A stretch of DNA of 48,653 bases from a bacterium (GTDB lineage Bacteria > Patescibacteriota > Gracilibacteria > UBA1369 > PNNO01). The notes under the pieces were generated by a model. The model did not search any database and was not told the DNA's origin. It saw only the letters and a list, made by a program, of their open reading frames with translations. Positions within the stretch are counted from its first letter, which is position 1; every line of letters starts with the position of its first letter. The stretch is taken from the NCBI GenBank assembly GCA_021158225.1, contig JAGGUZ010000026.1:1-48653 (forward strand), given 5' to 3'. Below are positions 1 through 9,242 of this stretch, one piece after another. The position numbers and the translations under genes were made by a program.

Positions 1-1
1 A

Positions 2-400
2 ACAAACGGTAAACATGAAGGAAAAAGAATTAGAATTTACGATGGAGATACTCTTTCAATCAAAAAAGTATACAGTTATGCCACGAATACCGAGATGGCA
101 CAAACTACAACATCAGATCAACAAAAAAGTGCACGGGCCGACGAAAGGATAATTATCAACCAAATCAACCAAAACGATATTTTAAGCCGTTTAAGGAAAT
201 TAAAACCAAAAGAAAAATTAAACTTCGTTCTAAAAAGTGGGAAAAGAGTTAGAATTGCCAAAGCACCAAAGCACCAAAAGGGATATTATCTAATCGACAA
301 GAAGAAAGGGAAAAGGATAAAACAAGTAGTAAGAATGGCAGATATTATAAGTTATGCTCAACAACTGGGAAATCCTCCTAGATTTGAGAAAAAAGCTTAA
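2..400 (+). CDS. hypothetical protein, 5' end off the window
   Basis: Reading frame is open to the left edge (TNGKHEGKRIRIYDGDTLSIKKVYSYATNTE-MAQ...), so the ATG at 95 is probably internal. Confidence 0.6.
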   Translation, partial: TNGKHEGKRIRIYDGDTLSIKKVYSYATNTEMAQTTTSDQQKSARADERIIINQINQNDILSRLRKLKPKEKLNFVLKSGKRVRIAKAPKHQKGYYLIDKKKGKRIKQVVRMADIISYAQQLGNPPRFEKKA

Positions 401-430
401 TAACAACCTATCAATTAATCAAAAACACAT

Positions 431-781
431 ATGAACTCAACCGAACTTAAACTAAAACTTCAAGACCTCATTAGCAATTCCGTAGCGCTTAAAAGTTTGC
501 CGGAAGAAGCTCAAAAAATCCGCACACAAGCCATGCTTAACTCTGATGACGACACAATGATGCAATTTATTGCAGTACTTGAAAATGAATCTAAACAAAT
601 AAAGGTAATTGACGATAATGCAACAAAAGAAACCGAAAAAATCACTCAATTGCTTGACGAAGCAAAAACACTCGAAAAAGAAGCAGAAAGAGAGGTCAGA
701 AAGGAAGAAGAGAACTTAGAGCATACCAAAGAAGAATCGGAAGCCGAAGCCCTTCTTAAAAAACTCGACGACATAGAATAG
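431..781 (+). CDS. hypothetical coiled-coil acidic protein
   Basis: 116-aa ORF rich in E/K; same direction as the preceding gene. Confidence 0.65.
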   Translation: MNSTELKLKLQDLISNSVALKSLPEEAQKIRTQAMLNSDDDTMMQFIAVLENESKQIKVIDDNATKETEKITQLLDEAKTLEKEAEREVRKEEENLEHTKEESEAEALLKKLDDIE

Positions 782-809
782 AAGACACAAAAGACAAGTA
801 AAGCTCCGT

Positions 810-2021
810 TTATTTCCAAGTTACAGTAACAACCTTTGGACTTATACTAACAACGCTAACTCCGCTTGGAAGCCCCAAGTCGTAGGAGTTTAAATTAACC
901 GTTCCTCCGGATTTAGACACACCTGATATATCCAAATTTATCTTTAAAGAATCTTCAACTTTTGCCAAAGCTTCTTTAGAACCTTCCAATGTTAACGTTA
1001 TAGATGGAGGATCCAGTTTGCTTCCTCGTTGAACAGACTTAAACTTTTTTATAAGCAGAGGAACATTAACCGTTTTTCGATTAACAGTTGAATCAGAATT
1101 ATAATTTTTAACTGTAATGGAAACTTTAATTGAATCATCTTCAACTTTAACCCCTTCCGGCAAATCTACGATTGAAACTGTAAATACTTTATCTTCTTTT
1201 AGTCCATTTAAATTTATATCTTGTGTAATTGCGAATTCCAAATCTTTTAAAGCTTGCTTATCGCCGGTAGCAACAATATAAGACGGATCAACATTAACCG
1301 ACTTAATTAAAACGGAATCATCCGGATTTCCCACCAATTTTGGCTGAACACCAAGTATTTTTTGATCCTTAAGTAAAGAAATAATCACATCAACATCTAT
1401 ACTTTCTTTATTAAAACTAATATTATTCATAATTTCTCCGTTGCTATCGTAAACAACCGGAGATACAGAAGTATGTAAATCATCCCTGTTATTATCAAGA
1501 TTTATCGGCAAAGTAGCCTTATCAATACTATCCAAGACATTCTGAGAACCTTTTACGGTTATATTTTCTTCACTTAAACGAACTTCCCCAACCTGAAATC
1601 CTTCCGCTACATCCCCGTTTATTTTATAGTCAAGAGGGACCTCTTTCTCACTAATTTTCTCTATATTTATATCAATTTGAGATGGCTCCACTTTTACAAC
1701 AGCAACATCGGAACTTTTTGAACTAACTTCAACTTCAACGCTTACATTCCCCTCTTTTTGCCCCTCCAAATCCACAAAAGCACTAAAATCATCCGAAGTT
1801 AAATTCTTTACACTTTCACGATTATCTATTTTGAGTCGCAAAGAAACTTCCGGCAATTTATTGGAAACAACTAAATTATCTGCCAAATTAAAAGCTTTAA
1901 CAGGTATTTTTTGAGGAAAAACATAAAACATATTTTCTGTTCCTACAACAAAAAACCAAAGTATTATTGCTGACAAAACCGCTAAGACCTTAAGTTCCCA
2001 ATTTGCTAAAAATCTTTTCAT
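810..2021 (-). CDS. cdaR: YbbR-domain protein (CdaR-like regulator of diadenylate cyclase)
   Basis: N-terminal NWELKVLAVLSAIILWFFVVGTEN anchor typical of YbbR proteins, repeated beta domains, overlaps the cdaA-like gene by 4 nt. Confidence 0.85.
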   Translation of the reverse strand: MKRFLANWELKVLAVLSAIILWFFVVGTENMFYVFPQKIPVKAFNLADNLVVSNKLPEVSLRLKIDNRESVKNLTSDDFSAFVDLEGQKEGNVSVEVEVSSKSSDVAVVKVEPSQIDINIEKISEKEVPLDYKINGDVAEGFQVGEVRLSEENITVKGSQNVLDSIDKATLPINLDNNRDDLHTSVSPVVYDSNGEIMNNISFNKESIDVDVIISLLKDQKILGVQPKLVGNPDDSVLIKSVNVDPSYIVATGDKQALKDLEFAITQDINLNGLKEDKVFTVSIVDLPEGVKVEDDSIKVSITVKNYNSDSTVNRKTVNVPLLIKKFKSVQRGSKLDPPSITLTLEGSKEALAKVEDSLKINLDISGVSKSGGTVNLNSYDLGLPSGVSVVSISPKVVTVTWK

Positions 2022-2890
2022 ATCGAACGCTTGTTAAAGATTTTTTTTATTTTTTTAATTTTTCCATCTCCGAATTTATAAAATTCCTCCAAAAATTTCT
2101 GTAATTTTTCAGGCGTAATATTTCTTTCCAATCTACCGTTATGAGCATAAGAAATTATTCCTTTTTCCTCCGAGACAACAATAATATGAGCATCTGTATT
2201 TTCGGCAAGACCAATAGCAGCCTTATGCCGAGTTCCAAGCTCATGATCATGAATTTTGTAAGAATGAGGAAGTACACACGCTGCGGCTATAATCCTATCA
2301 CCCTTTATGATTACAGCCCCATCATGCAAAGGTGATTTTGGAAAGAAAATATTTAGAAGAAGCTCCTTACTTACTTTTCCGTTTATCTGAACTCCGGTCT
2401 CTTCATATTCACTAAGAGAAACATCTCTGTGCAGAACTATTAAAGCCCCGATTTTATTTTTAGCCATAACAACACTTGCCTCAACCAGATTGCTTATTAA
2501 AATATTTGACGCATGTACCTCATTATTTAAGAAAATTTTTGTTTGACCAAGTTTTTCCAGACCTCTACGAAGTTCCTGTTGAAATATAACCGGGATAGCA
2601 ACCAAAACGAGAGTTAAAAACCTATCTAAAAGCCATCCTGTAGCAAAAAGTTGTAATATATTGCTAAGTACAAAAATAAACGCCAAAATAGCAAGTCCAA
2701 TAATAATATGAACCGCCCTGCTTCCTCTTAAAACCACGAAAAGATAATAAAATACAATCGAAACAAGAAGAATATCTATAACAACCTGTGGCCAAGATAG
2801 TTGCATTAAAGCAAGATTTTCCCAAAACGTCCCAAGTTCGCGAGACACGAAGAGTATAAAATCCGCTACCGCATTATTAATAAAATTCAT
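2018..2890 (-). CDS. cdaA: diadenylate cyclase, CdaA type (DisA_N domain)
   Basis: Multiple N-terminal TM segments; DGAVII and GTRHKAAIGLAE motifs; SEEKGIISYAHNGRL. Confidence 0.92.
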   Translation of the reverse strand: MNFINNAVADFILFVSRELGTFWENLALMQLSWPQVVIDILLVSIVFYYLFVVLRGSRAVHIIIGLAILAFIFVLSNILQLFATGWLLDRFLTLVLVAIPVIFQQELRRGLEKLGQTKIFLNNEVHASNILISNLVEASVVMAKNKIGALIVLHRDVSLSEYEETGVQINGKVSKELLLNIFFPKSPLHDGAVIIKGDRIIAAACVLPHSYKIHDHELGTRHKAAIGLAENTDAHIIVVSEEKGIISYAHNGRLERNITPEKLQKFLEEFYKFGDGKIKKIKKIFNKRSI

Positions 2891-2905
2891 GGCTCAAGTG
2901 TACAA

Positions 2906-3748
2906 CTATGCACGATTTCGAGCAAGTTGATGTCCCATGAAAAGAGCAAAAAAGGCCACAAACAGATAAATTGTATCTTCAGGTCCGGAACTTGCAAGCT
3001 CTGAGTCATCCTGCTTAGTTGTTTCAGCAACAACAGGAGCTGGCTCCGATGCAACAGTGGTCTCCGGAACATTAATATCATTGGTATCAAAATTCTCATC
3101 AGCTGAAGGCAAAAGACTCTCATTTGTAGTAGTATCCGCCGTAGTATCAGCCGTGGTATCAGCAGTAATATCTGTAGTAATATCTGTAGTAATATCTGTA
3201 GTGGTATCTGTAGTAGTATCTGCGGTAGTATCAGCCGTAGTGTCTCCAGTTGTATCTCCAGTTGTATCTCCAGTTGTATCTCCCATAGTGTCTCCAGTGG
3301 TATCATCAATAATACAGTCCGGATCAAGATCTTCGGATTCCTTTCCAACACAAACTTTACCCGTCATAAACGGATGTAAAGAACAATTGTAATAATAAAC
3401 CCCTGGGTCATTAAAAGTAAAACTGAAGGTATCTCCAAGAGACATAAGTCCACTTTCAAATTCCACTCCTTGAGCTGAAGAATCTTCAGGATCATAAGAA
3501 GATACGGCATGTTGCACATCGGCATTATCCTCCGATTCATCGTTAAGCCAACTAACAGTTGTCTCCGGCTCAATACGAACAACATCCGGATCAAAAGCGA
3601 AATCCTGAAGACGAACAAGAACCGTATTAGTATCAACAAGTTCAGCCTTTAAATCCTTTGAAGGAAGTTGAACCCAGTATGTAACTACTGCAATCAGAGT
3701 AACAAGAATAATTGAAATTATCGTGTTTATTTTTGTTTTTTTATCCAT
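2906..3748 (-). CDS. membrane-anchored cupredoxin (plastocyanin-like) with Thr/Asp repeat stalk
   Basis: VQHAVSS ... YYYNCSLHPFMTGKV type-1 copper ligands (H, C, H, M); TTGD/TTAD/TTTD repeats; C-terminal SGPE plus TM plus RNRA. Confidence 0.85.
   Translation of the reverse strand: MDKKTKINTIISIILVTLIAVVTYWVQLPSKDLKAELVDTNTVLVRLQDFAFDPDVVRIEPETTVSWLNDESEDNADVQHAVSSYDPEDSSAQGVEFESGLMSLGDTFSFTFNDPGVYYYNCSLHPFMTGKVCVGKESEDLDPDCIIDDTTGDTMGDTTGDTTGDTTGDTTADTTADTTTDTTTDITTDITTDITADTTADTTADTTTNESLLPSADENFDTNDINVPETTVASEPAPVVAETTKQDDSELASSGPEDTIYLFVAFFALFMGHQLARNRA
3128..3303 (-). repeat. 12-nt tandem repeat encoding D-T-T-x units within the cupredoxin gene
   Basis: Repeated gtagtatcNgcc / gttgtatctcca units in register with the reading frame. 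Confidence 0.85.
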
Positions 3749-3810
3749 AATTTTTTTATTAAGTTCTTGTTATAATACCATAAATTAGCCGTTTTCTAAA
3801 GCTATGCAAG

Positions 3811-3839
3811 TAGACATTCGGCGGATTTTAAGGTATAAT
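3811..3839 (+). promoter_or_regulatory. sigma70-type promoter for lon
   Basis: TAGACA - 17 nt - TATAAT, 25 nt upstream of the lon ATG. Confidence 0.65.
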
Positions 3840-3864
3840 AATATAAGTAAATCAAAAAGATTTT

Positions 3865-6210
3865 ATGTATATAAAAACCAAAAAAAATAAAACTTCGCCT
3901 CTGCCGAAAAATATTTTCATCTTACCTATAAAAGAAGTCGTTCTTTTCCCAACAATGGTTGTTTCCGTTTATGTAAAAAATCCGGATTATTTGGAAATAC
4001 TCGAACAAAAAAGAAATAACGGCAAAATGATCGGACTTGTGACATATAAAAACACAAATGATGTAACTCTATACAAATTCGGGACAGCCTGCAAAATAAT
4101 GCAAGTAATTAGAGGAAATACTAATGATGCGATGATACTTGTTGAGGGAATTACAAGATTCGAAATCAAAAAATACACGCAAGAAATACCATATTTAAAA
4201 GCAGATGTAAGAGAAATACGAAATACAAAAAAGAGTTCGGAAGAAGGTGATGCTTTGGCGATGGAAATAAAACATCAGCTCGAAATGAGTTCCTCTCTTG
4301 GGAAACCGCTTCCGGATGAAGTAATTGTAGGTTTGCCAAATATTACGGATTATGAAGAACTAACAAATCTTGCTGGATCGTATCTTGATCTGCCAATTAA
4401 CGAGAAACAATCTATACTTGAAATGAAAGATCCAATAAAGCGCATGCAACACATTATAAAAGTGCTCTCAAGAGAAATTCGTCTTTTGGAAGTTCGTGGG
4501 AAAATTCATTCAGAAGTTGAAAAAGAAATGAATAAAACTGAAAAAGATTTTTTACTCAGACAAGAATTGAAAACTATTCAAAAAGAACTTGGAGAAGAAG
4601 GGGATGATAAAGAAAAAATAGCTGAGTTAAAAGAAATCCAGCATCTTGAAAAAAGAATAAAAAAAGCAAAAATGCCAAAGGAGATTGAAAAAATTGCTAT
4701 GAGCGAATTAAAAAGACTTAAACGAATCTATCCGATTTCTCCGGAATATAATGTTGTACATAATTATATCGAATGGCTTTACTCAATGCCGTGGAATAAG
4801 AGTAGCAAGACAAAGATAGATATTAAAAAAGCACGTAAAATTCTCGATAAAGACCATTACGGTTTAAAACAAATTAAAGAACGAATTCTTGAATATCTTG
4901 CGGTTTGCCAAATGCAAAAAAAACCAGGAGCAACAATTATGTGTTTTGTGGGCCCTCCCGGAGTTGGAAAATCATCACTTGGCAGAAGTATTGCAAGAGC
5001 TCTTGGCCGAAAATTCGCGCAGATGTCTCTTGGCGGAATGAATGATGAATCGGAGATAAGAGGACATAGACGTACTTATATCGGGGCCATGCCGGGAAAT
5101 ATAATTCAACAACTTAAAAGAACAGGTGAAAAAAATCCTGTAATAATGCTGGATGAGATAGATAAACTTGGAATTGGCAATTTTCAGGGAGATCCTGCCT
5201 CAGCTTTAATAGAAGTACTCGATCCGGAACTTAATTTTGCGTTTAACGATCACTATTTAGATGTTCCTTTTGATCTTTCAAATATTTTATTTATTACTAC
5301 AGCTAATATTTTGGATCCTATACCTCCTGCGCTTTTAGACAGGATGGAAGTAATTGAACTGCCCGGATACATTGAAGAAGAAAAAATTCAAATAGCAAAA
5401 AGATATCTTTTGCCAAAGCAAATAAAATTTAATGGACTTGAAAAACACAAATTTACTATAGATGACAATGCACTAGCCTACATAATATGTAAATATACGA
5501 GAGAAGCAGGCGTACGTGATCTTGAACGAGAAATCGCTAAAATATGCCGAAAAATCGCAAAGAAATTCTTGGAAAAAGGAGAAAAAACAAGAAAAATTAC
5601 AAAAAAAGACATTCCAAAGTTACTTGGAATTGAACAATTTTACGAAGACATAAAACAGAAGAAAGATATGACCGGGATTGCAACCGGACTTGCTTGGACT
5701 CAAGCTGGAGGGGAAATAATTTTCATTGAAGCCACAAAAATGCCGGGACAAAACGAACTTATTTTAACGGGACATCTTGGCGAAGTAATGCAAGAGTCAG
5801 CAAAAGCGGCACTTAGTTTTTTAAGAAGCAACGCAAAGAAATTCGGAGTTAAAGATAGCGCATTTAATAAAACCGATATTCATATACATGTTCCGGAAGG
5901 AGCCACTCCAAAAGACGGTCCATCCGCCGGAATAACAATAGGAACTGCGCTGATTTCTCTATTTACAGGCAAAAAAGTGCGTAGAGATGTTGCGATGACC
6001 GGCGAAATAACACTTCAAGGCAGAGTTCTACCAATTGGAGGTCTTAAAGAGAAAGTTCTTGCCGCAAAAAGATCGGGCATTAAAACAATTATAATCCCTC
6101 ATGATAACAAAAAAGATCTTAAAGACATTCCAAAACACCTAATAGAAGGTATTGATTTTGTTTATGCAAAAACGCTTGACGATGCGGTAAAGACAGCATT
6201 AAGAGATTAG
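3865..6210 (+). CDS. lon: ATP-dependent protease La (Lon)
   Basis: LON N-domain, Walker [13 protein letters not shown]+ region, catalytic KDGPSAGI Ser and downstream Lys. Confidence 0.98.
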   Translation: MYIKTKKNKTSPLPKNIFILPIKEVVLFPTMVVSVYVKNPDYLEILEQKRNNGKMIGLVTYKNTNDVTLYKFGTACKIMQVIRGNTNDAMILVEGITRFEIKKYTQEIPYLKADVREIRNTKKSSEEGDALAMEIKHQLEMSSSLGKPLPDEVIVGLPNITDYEELTNLAGSYLDLPINEKQSILEMKDPIKRMQHIIKVLSREIRLLEVRGKIHSEVEKEMNKTEKDFLLRQELKTIQKELGEEGDDKEKIAELKEIQHLEKRIKKAKMPKEIEKIAMSELKRLKRIYPISPEYNVVHNYIEWLYSMPWNKSSKTKIDIKKARKILDKDHYGLKQIKERILEYLAVCQMQKKPGATIMCFVGPPGVGKSSLGRSIARALGRKFAQMSLGGMNDESEIRGHRRTYIGAMPGNIIQQLKRTGEKNPVIMLDEIDKLGIGNFQGDPASALIEVLDPELNFAFNDHYLDVPFDLSNILFITTANILDPIPPALLDRMEVIELPGYIEEEKIQIAKRYLLPKQIKFNGLEKHKFTIDDNALAYIICKYTREAGVRDLEREIAKICRKIAKKFLEKGEKTRKITKKDIPKLLGIEQFYEDIKQKKDMTGIATGLAWTQAGGEIIFIEATKMPGQNELILTGHLGEVMQESAKAALSFLRSNAKKFGVKDSAFNKTDIHIHVPEGATPKDGPSAGITIGTALISLFTGKKVRRDVAMTGEITLQGRVLPIGGLKEKVLAAKRSGIKTIIIPHDNKKDLKDIPKHLIEGIDFVYAKTLDDAVKTALRD

Positions 6211-7395
6211 TTGCTCTACACCTTTTAGAAAAGTTTTTTTAACGATAGTATCGTAATCAGACCCATGAGTGAGTTTTCTTATTATGAAATCCGCATCTTT
6301 GTTTTTATCTGCCTGCATATCTAGAATTAGGAAATCGGCCGATTTACCCTTTTTAAAATTGCCGGTTTCATTGCCGTAACCGAGAATTTCAGCCCCAGCC
6401 AAAGTAGCATAGTAAAGGGCAGAAGTTGGGGTTGCATTTACAGAATCATGAACATCCAAAAAACATCTCATTACATCAAGCATCGAAGTTTTCGGACCAG
6501 CTCCCACATCTGTTGCCAAAGCAAAAGGGATATCAAATTCAATTATACGATCAAGAGGCATAGTGCCACTTCCCAAAGCCACATTGGAAGTTGGACAATG
6601 AGCAATTTTAGTCCCCGTTTGCTTTAAAATTTTAAGTTCATCGTCACTGCAATGCACACAGTGCCCAACCACCGTTTTTGGACCAAGTAAACCTGCCTGG
6701 AAATAGACATCTGTATAACTTTTATTATTCGGGAAAAGCTTCTTTACCCATGCAATTTCATCTTCATTCTCGCTAAGATGAGTTTGAATATAACAATCAA
6801 AATCATCAGCTATTTTAGCTGCCCCTTTCATAACATCCATAGTGCAAGACGGCGCAAAACGAGGAGTAACTATATGCCTATCGTCATAATCTATACACAA
6901 TTTGCGAACACTTTTTAAAGCTTCGTCAGTTTTTTCTTCCAGAGCTTTTGGAGAATTTGTGTCCATAATCATTTTCCCAACTCGTCCTCTAATCGGCATT
7001 AAATCAATCATTTCCCGAGTAGCCTCTTCGTAAACAGTCCCATAAATAAAAGCCGTTAATGTGCCATGTCGTATTAGATCATCATAAAAACGCTTGGAGA
7101 CATCCGTAACATGATCGGTATTACTATATTTGGCTTCCTCCGGCCAAATATAGGTTTTAAGCCATGGCAGAAGCTCATTCCCGCTAAAAGTTCCCCTTAC
7201 ATCAAATTGAGGCAAGTGGATATGGGTGTCAACAAAAGCCGGAATAATAACCTGACTCAAATCATTATCATCATTGTCCTGTCCAACATTTGCTATGCGA
7301 CCGCTATCATCAACCTCCAAAAAACCATTGTGAATAATCTCCACAGTGTTCCGATCAATCGGATTTAATATCGTCCCTTTATATTCTAGTGCCAT
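6199..7395 (-). CDS. guaD: guanine deaminase / amidohydrolase
   Basis: DTHIHLPQFDVRGTFSGNELLPWL...TYIWPEE, QTHLSEN, GHCVHC, HCPTSNVALGSG, ATDVGAG motifs of the GuaD family. Confidence 0.85.
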   Translation of the reverse strand: MALEYKGTILNPIDRNTVEIIHNGFLEVDDSGRIANVGQDNDDNDLSQVIIPAFVDTHIHLPQFDVRGTFSGNELLPWLKTYIWPEEAKYSNTDHVTDVSKRFYDDLIRHGTLTAFIYGTVYEEATREMIDLMPIRGRVGKMIMDTNSPKALEEKTDEALKSVRKLCIDYDDRHIVTPRFAPSCTMDVMKGAAKIADDFDCYIQTHLSENEDEIAWVKKLFPNNKSYTDVYFQAGLLGPKTVVGHCVHCSDDELKILKQTGTKIAHCPTSNVALGSGTMPLDRIIEFDIPFALATDVGAGPKTSMLDVMRCFLDVHDSVNATPTSALYYATLAGAEILGYGNETGNFKKGKSADFLILDMQADKNKDADFIIRKLTHGSDYDTIVKKTFLKGVEQLIS

Positions 7396-7435
7396 TGTAT
7401 ATAATGATTACAATCAATTAATAACATTTATTCAC

Positions 7436-7882
7436 ATGTCACTCAAAGGTCAAATACAGGAAGATTTAACAAACGCCATGAAAGCAAGAGAAGAAATTAA
7501 GGTAAGCGCCCTTAGAATGCTAAAGGCGGAAATTATGAAACTTGAAGTATCCGGAACAAAAAAAGAAGCAACCGATGAAGATGTGGTAAGTATAATTCAA
7601 AAGCAAGTTAAGCAACAAAAAGACTCCGAGGAACAGTTTAGAAACGGGGGACGAGAGAAAATGGCCGACAAAGAAGCAAAAGAAGCCGAAATTTTGTCAG
7701 CTTACCTTCCCGAGCAAATGAGCAAAGAAGATGTAAAAAAAGCTGTTCAAGAGGCAATAACACAGGTTGGAGCCACTTCAAAAACAGATATGGGCAAAGT
7801 AATGGGAGCCGTAATGCCAAAAGTAAAAGGAAAAGCAGACGGAAAGCTTGTAAACAAGCTGGTTATGGAGCTTTTGGGGTAA
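7436..7882 (+). CDS. yqeY: GatB/YqeY domain-containing protein
   Basis: MSLKGQIQEDLTNAMKAREEIKVSALRMLKAEI...YLPEQMSKEDV...GKVMGAVMPKVKGKADGKLVN; start moved from 7346 to the ATG at 7436. Confidence 0.9.
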   Translation: MSLKGQIQEDLTNAMKAREEIKVSALRMLKAEIMKLEVSGTKKEATDEDVVSIIQKQVKQQKDSEEQFRNGGREKMADKEAKEAEILSAYLPEQMSKEDVKKAVQEAITQVGATSKTDMGKVMGAVMPKVKGKADGKLVNKLVMELLG

Positions 7883-7892
7883 AAGGTTTTAT

Positions 7893-8504
7893 CTACTTAA
7901 GATCCGTTTTCGTCATAACTTTATTGTCTATTGTAACGGAATTAAAATCGTACTGCATATTATCTTTATCTGTTGAAACAAATTCAAAACTCTTGAATTC
8001 ATCCACACTAATTTTAAGTGGTTCTTCAAATATAAAAGAAACCATTTTTACTGATTTCCCATCCTTTTTCACTTTTTCGATTTTCACCTTCGCATTAATT
8101 TTTTGCCCATTAATAACGAGAGAGTAATACGGAGCCCCGTAACTCACATTATCGTTATACGCTATCGTAGAAAAACTCATTTCGTTAACAAGAGCATCAT
8201 TAACATCTGTGTTCTTTAAATCAACTTTTACAATATTATTATTATTTCCATCTTTTAATTTAGTAATACTATCTACAGAAAGTTGACTAACCTTCTCTTT
8301 GTCCATCCCTACCTTTGTCACTCGATCTTTCACCACTTTATTCATATCTGCAGTCCTAACTGTTTTAGCGGATCGCGAAAAGAAGTTAAGCCTACCCTGG
8401 AATAGCTCCCCGTTTACCCCGTAATACCCAAACCCAAGTACCCCGATTACAACAAGCGCAATCAGTCCCTTTACCCACCCTTTCATTTTTCTTTTTTCAG
8501 CCAT
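7893..8504 (-). CDS. hypothetical protein with N-terminal membrane anchor
   Basis: Short basic N-terminus, one TM segment, extracytoplasmic domain. Confidence 0.7.
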   Translation of the reverse strand: MAEKRKMKGWVKGLIALVVIGVLGFGYYGVNGELFQGRLNFFSRSAKTVRTADMNKVVKDRVTKVGMDKEKVSQLSVDSITKLKDGNNNNIVKVDLKNTDVNDALVNEMSFSTIAYNDNVSYGAPYYSLVINGQKINAKVKIEKVKKDGKSVKMVSFIFEEPLKISVDEFKSFEFVSTDKDNMQYDFNSVTIDNKVMTKTDLK

Positions 8505-8521
8505 AATAACTTTGTTAAGTT

Positions 8522-9133
8522 TTATTTTTGTATGTGTAAAACCGTACCAACAGCATCTATTTTTCCAATCGATCCTATATTCGTAATTATGTTATTATTC
8601 TCTCCGAAAGCAGAGATATCACTTAGTATAACAGTTATCTTTTGATCTGGACTTGCAAATTCAACTTTTCCTTGAAGCATAACAGATAATCTGTCTTTAA
8701 CGAAGACATCACTTCCGGACAAATCAATTAAAAGACGCTTTTTAGATATCCACACATAATCAACATTGGACGGCTCATGTCCGTTAATAAGAAGTTTTGT
8801 ATCATGAATTTTCCCACTATCAAATTCAAAGAGAAGAGAATCTATTTTAATTTTCTCATTCTTGGCATTAAGAATCAGGCTTGTTAAAGTATTTAAATCA
8901 TCGTTTACATTGCTATCTTTTGTCACATAATCAATTAAAATCGCACCTGGAGTTGTATTCGTCTCAGATTTGGTCCCAAGTAAAACCGCCCCCTTAAAAA
9001 AATCAGTTCTAGGAACGTATAAAACAAATGCCACAATCATTAAAACACCAACTATTAAAACAATATTTAAAACAACACTCGGTGTAAATTTTGTACGTTG
9101 CCGTTTATTTATTTGAGGAATTTTTGTTTCCAT
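8522..9133 (-). CDS. hypothetical protein with N-terminal membrane anchor
   Basis: N-terminal TM VVLNIVLIVGVLMIVAFVLYV followed by a soluble beta-rich-looking domain. Confidence 0.7.
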   Translation of the reverse strand: METKIPQINKRQRTKFTPSVVLNIVLIVGVLMIVAFVLYVPRTDFFKGAVLLGTKSETNTTPGAILIDYVTKDSNVNDDLNTLTSLILNAKNEKIKIDSLLFEFDSGKIHDTKLLINGHEPSNVDYVWISKKRLLIDLSGSDVFVKDRLSVMLQGKVEFASPDQKITVILSDISAFGENNNIITNIGSIGKIDAVGTVLHIQK

Positions 9134-9141
9134 ACATCTAT

Positions 9142-9170
9142 ATTCTACAACATTTTATACATTTTGTAAA
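9142..9170 (-). promoter_or_regulatory. promoter for the 9133 gene
   Basis: Minus strand TTTACA - 17 nt - TAGAAT; -10 ends 8 nt before the ATG. Confidence 0.5.
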
Positions 9171-9242
9171 TAGGCTGATGTACATTTTCTTGAATAAAAA
9201 GACCGGCTCCAGTACATTTATACTGTTTTTAAAAAAATAATT

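Noticed and set aside
2887-3351. Minus-strand 154-aa ORF (LRLILPQILLQIPLQILLQ...)
   Set aside because: Out-of-frame reading of the same 12-nt repeat region; low complexity and overlaps the well-supported cupredoxin
3057-3392. Plus-strand 111-aa ORF rich in VVSAVVS repeats
   Set aside because: Shadow of the 12-nt repeat in the cupredoxin gene on the opposite strand
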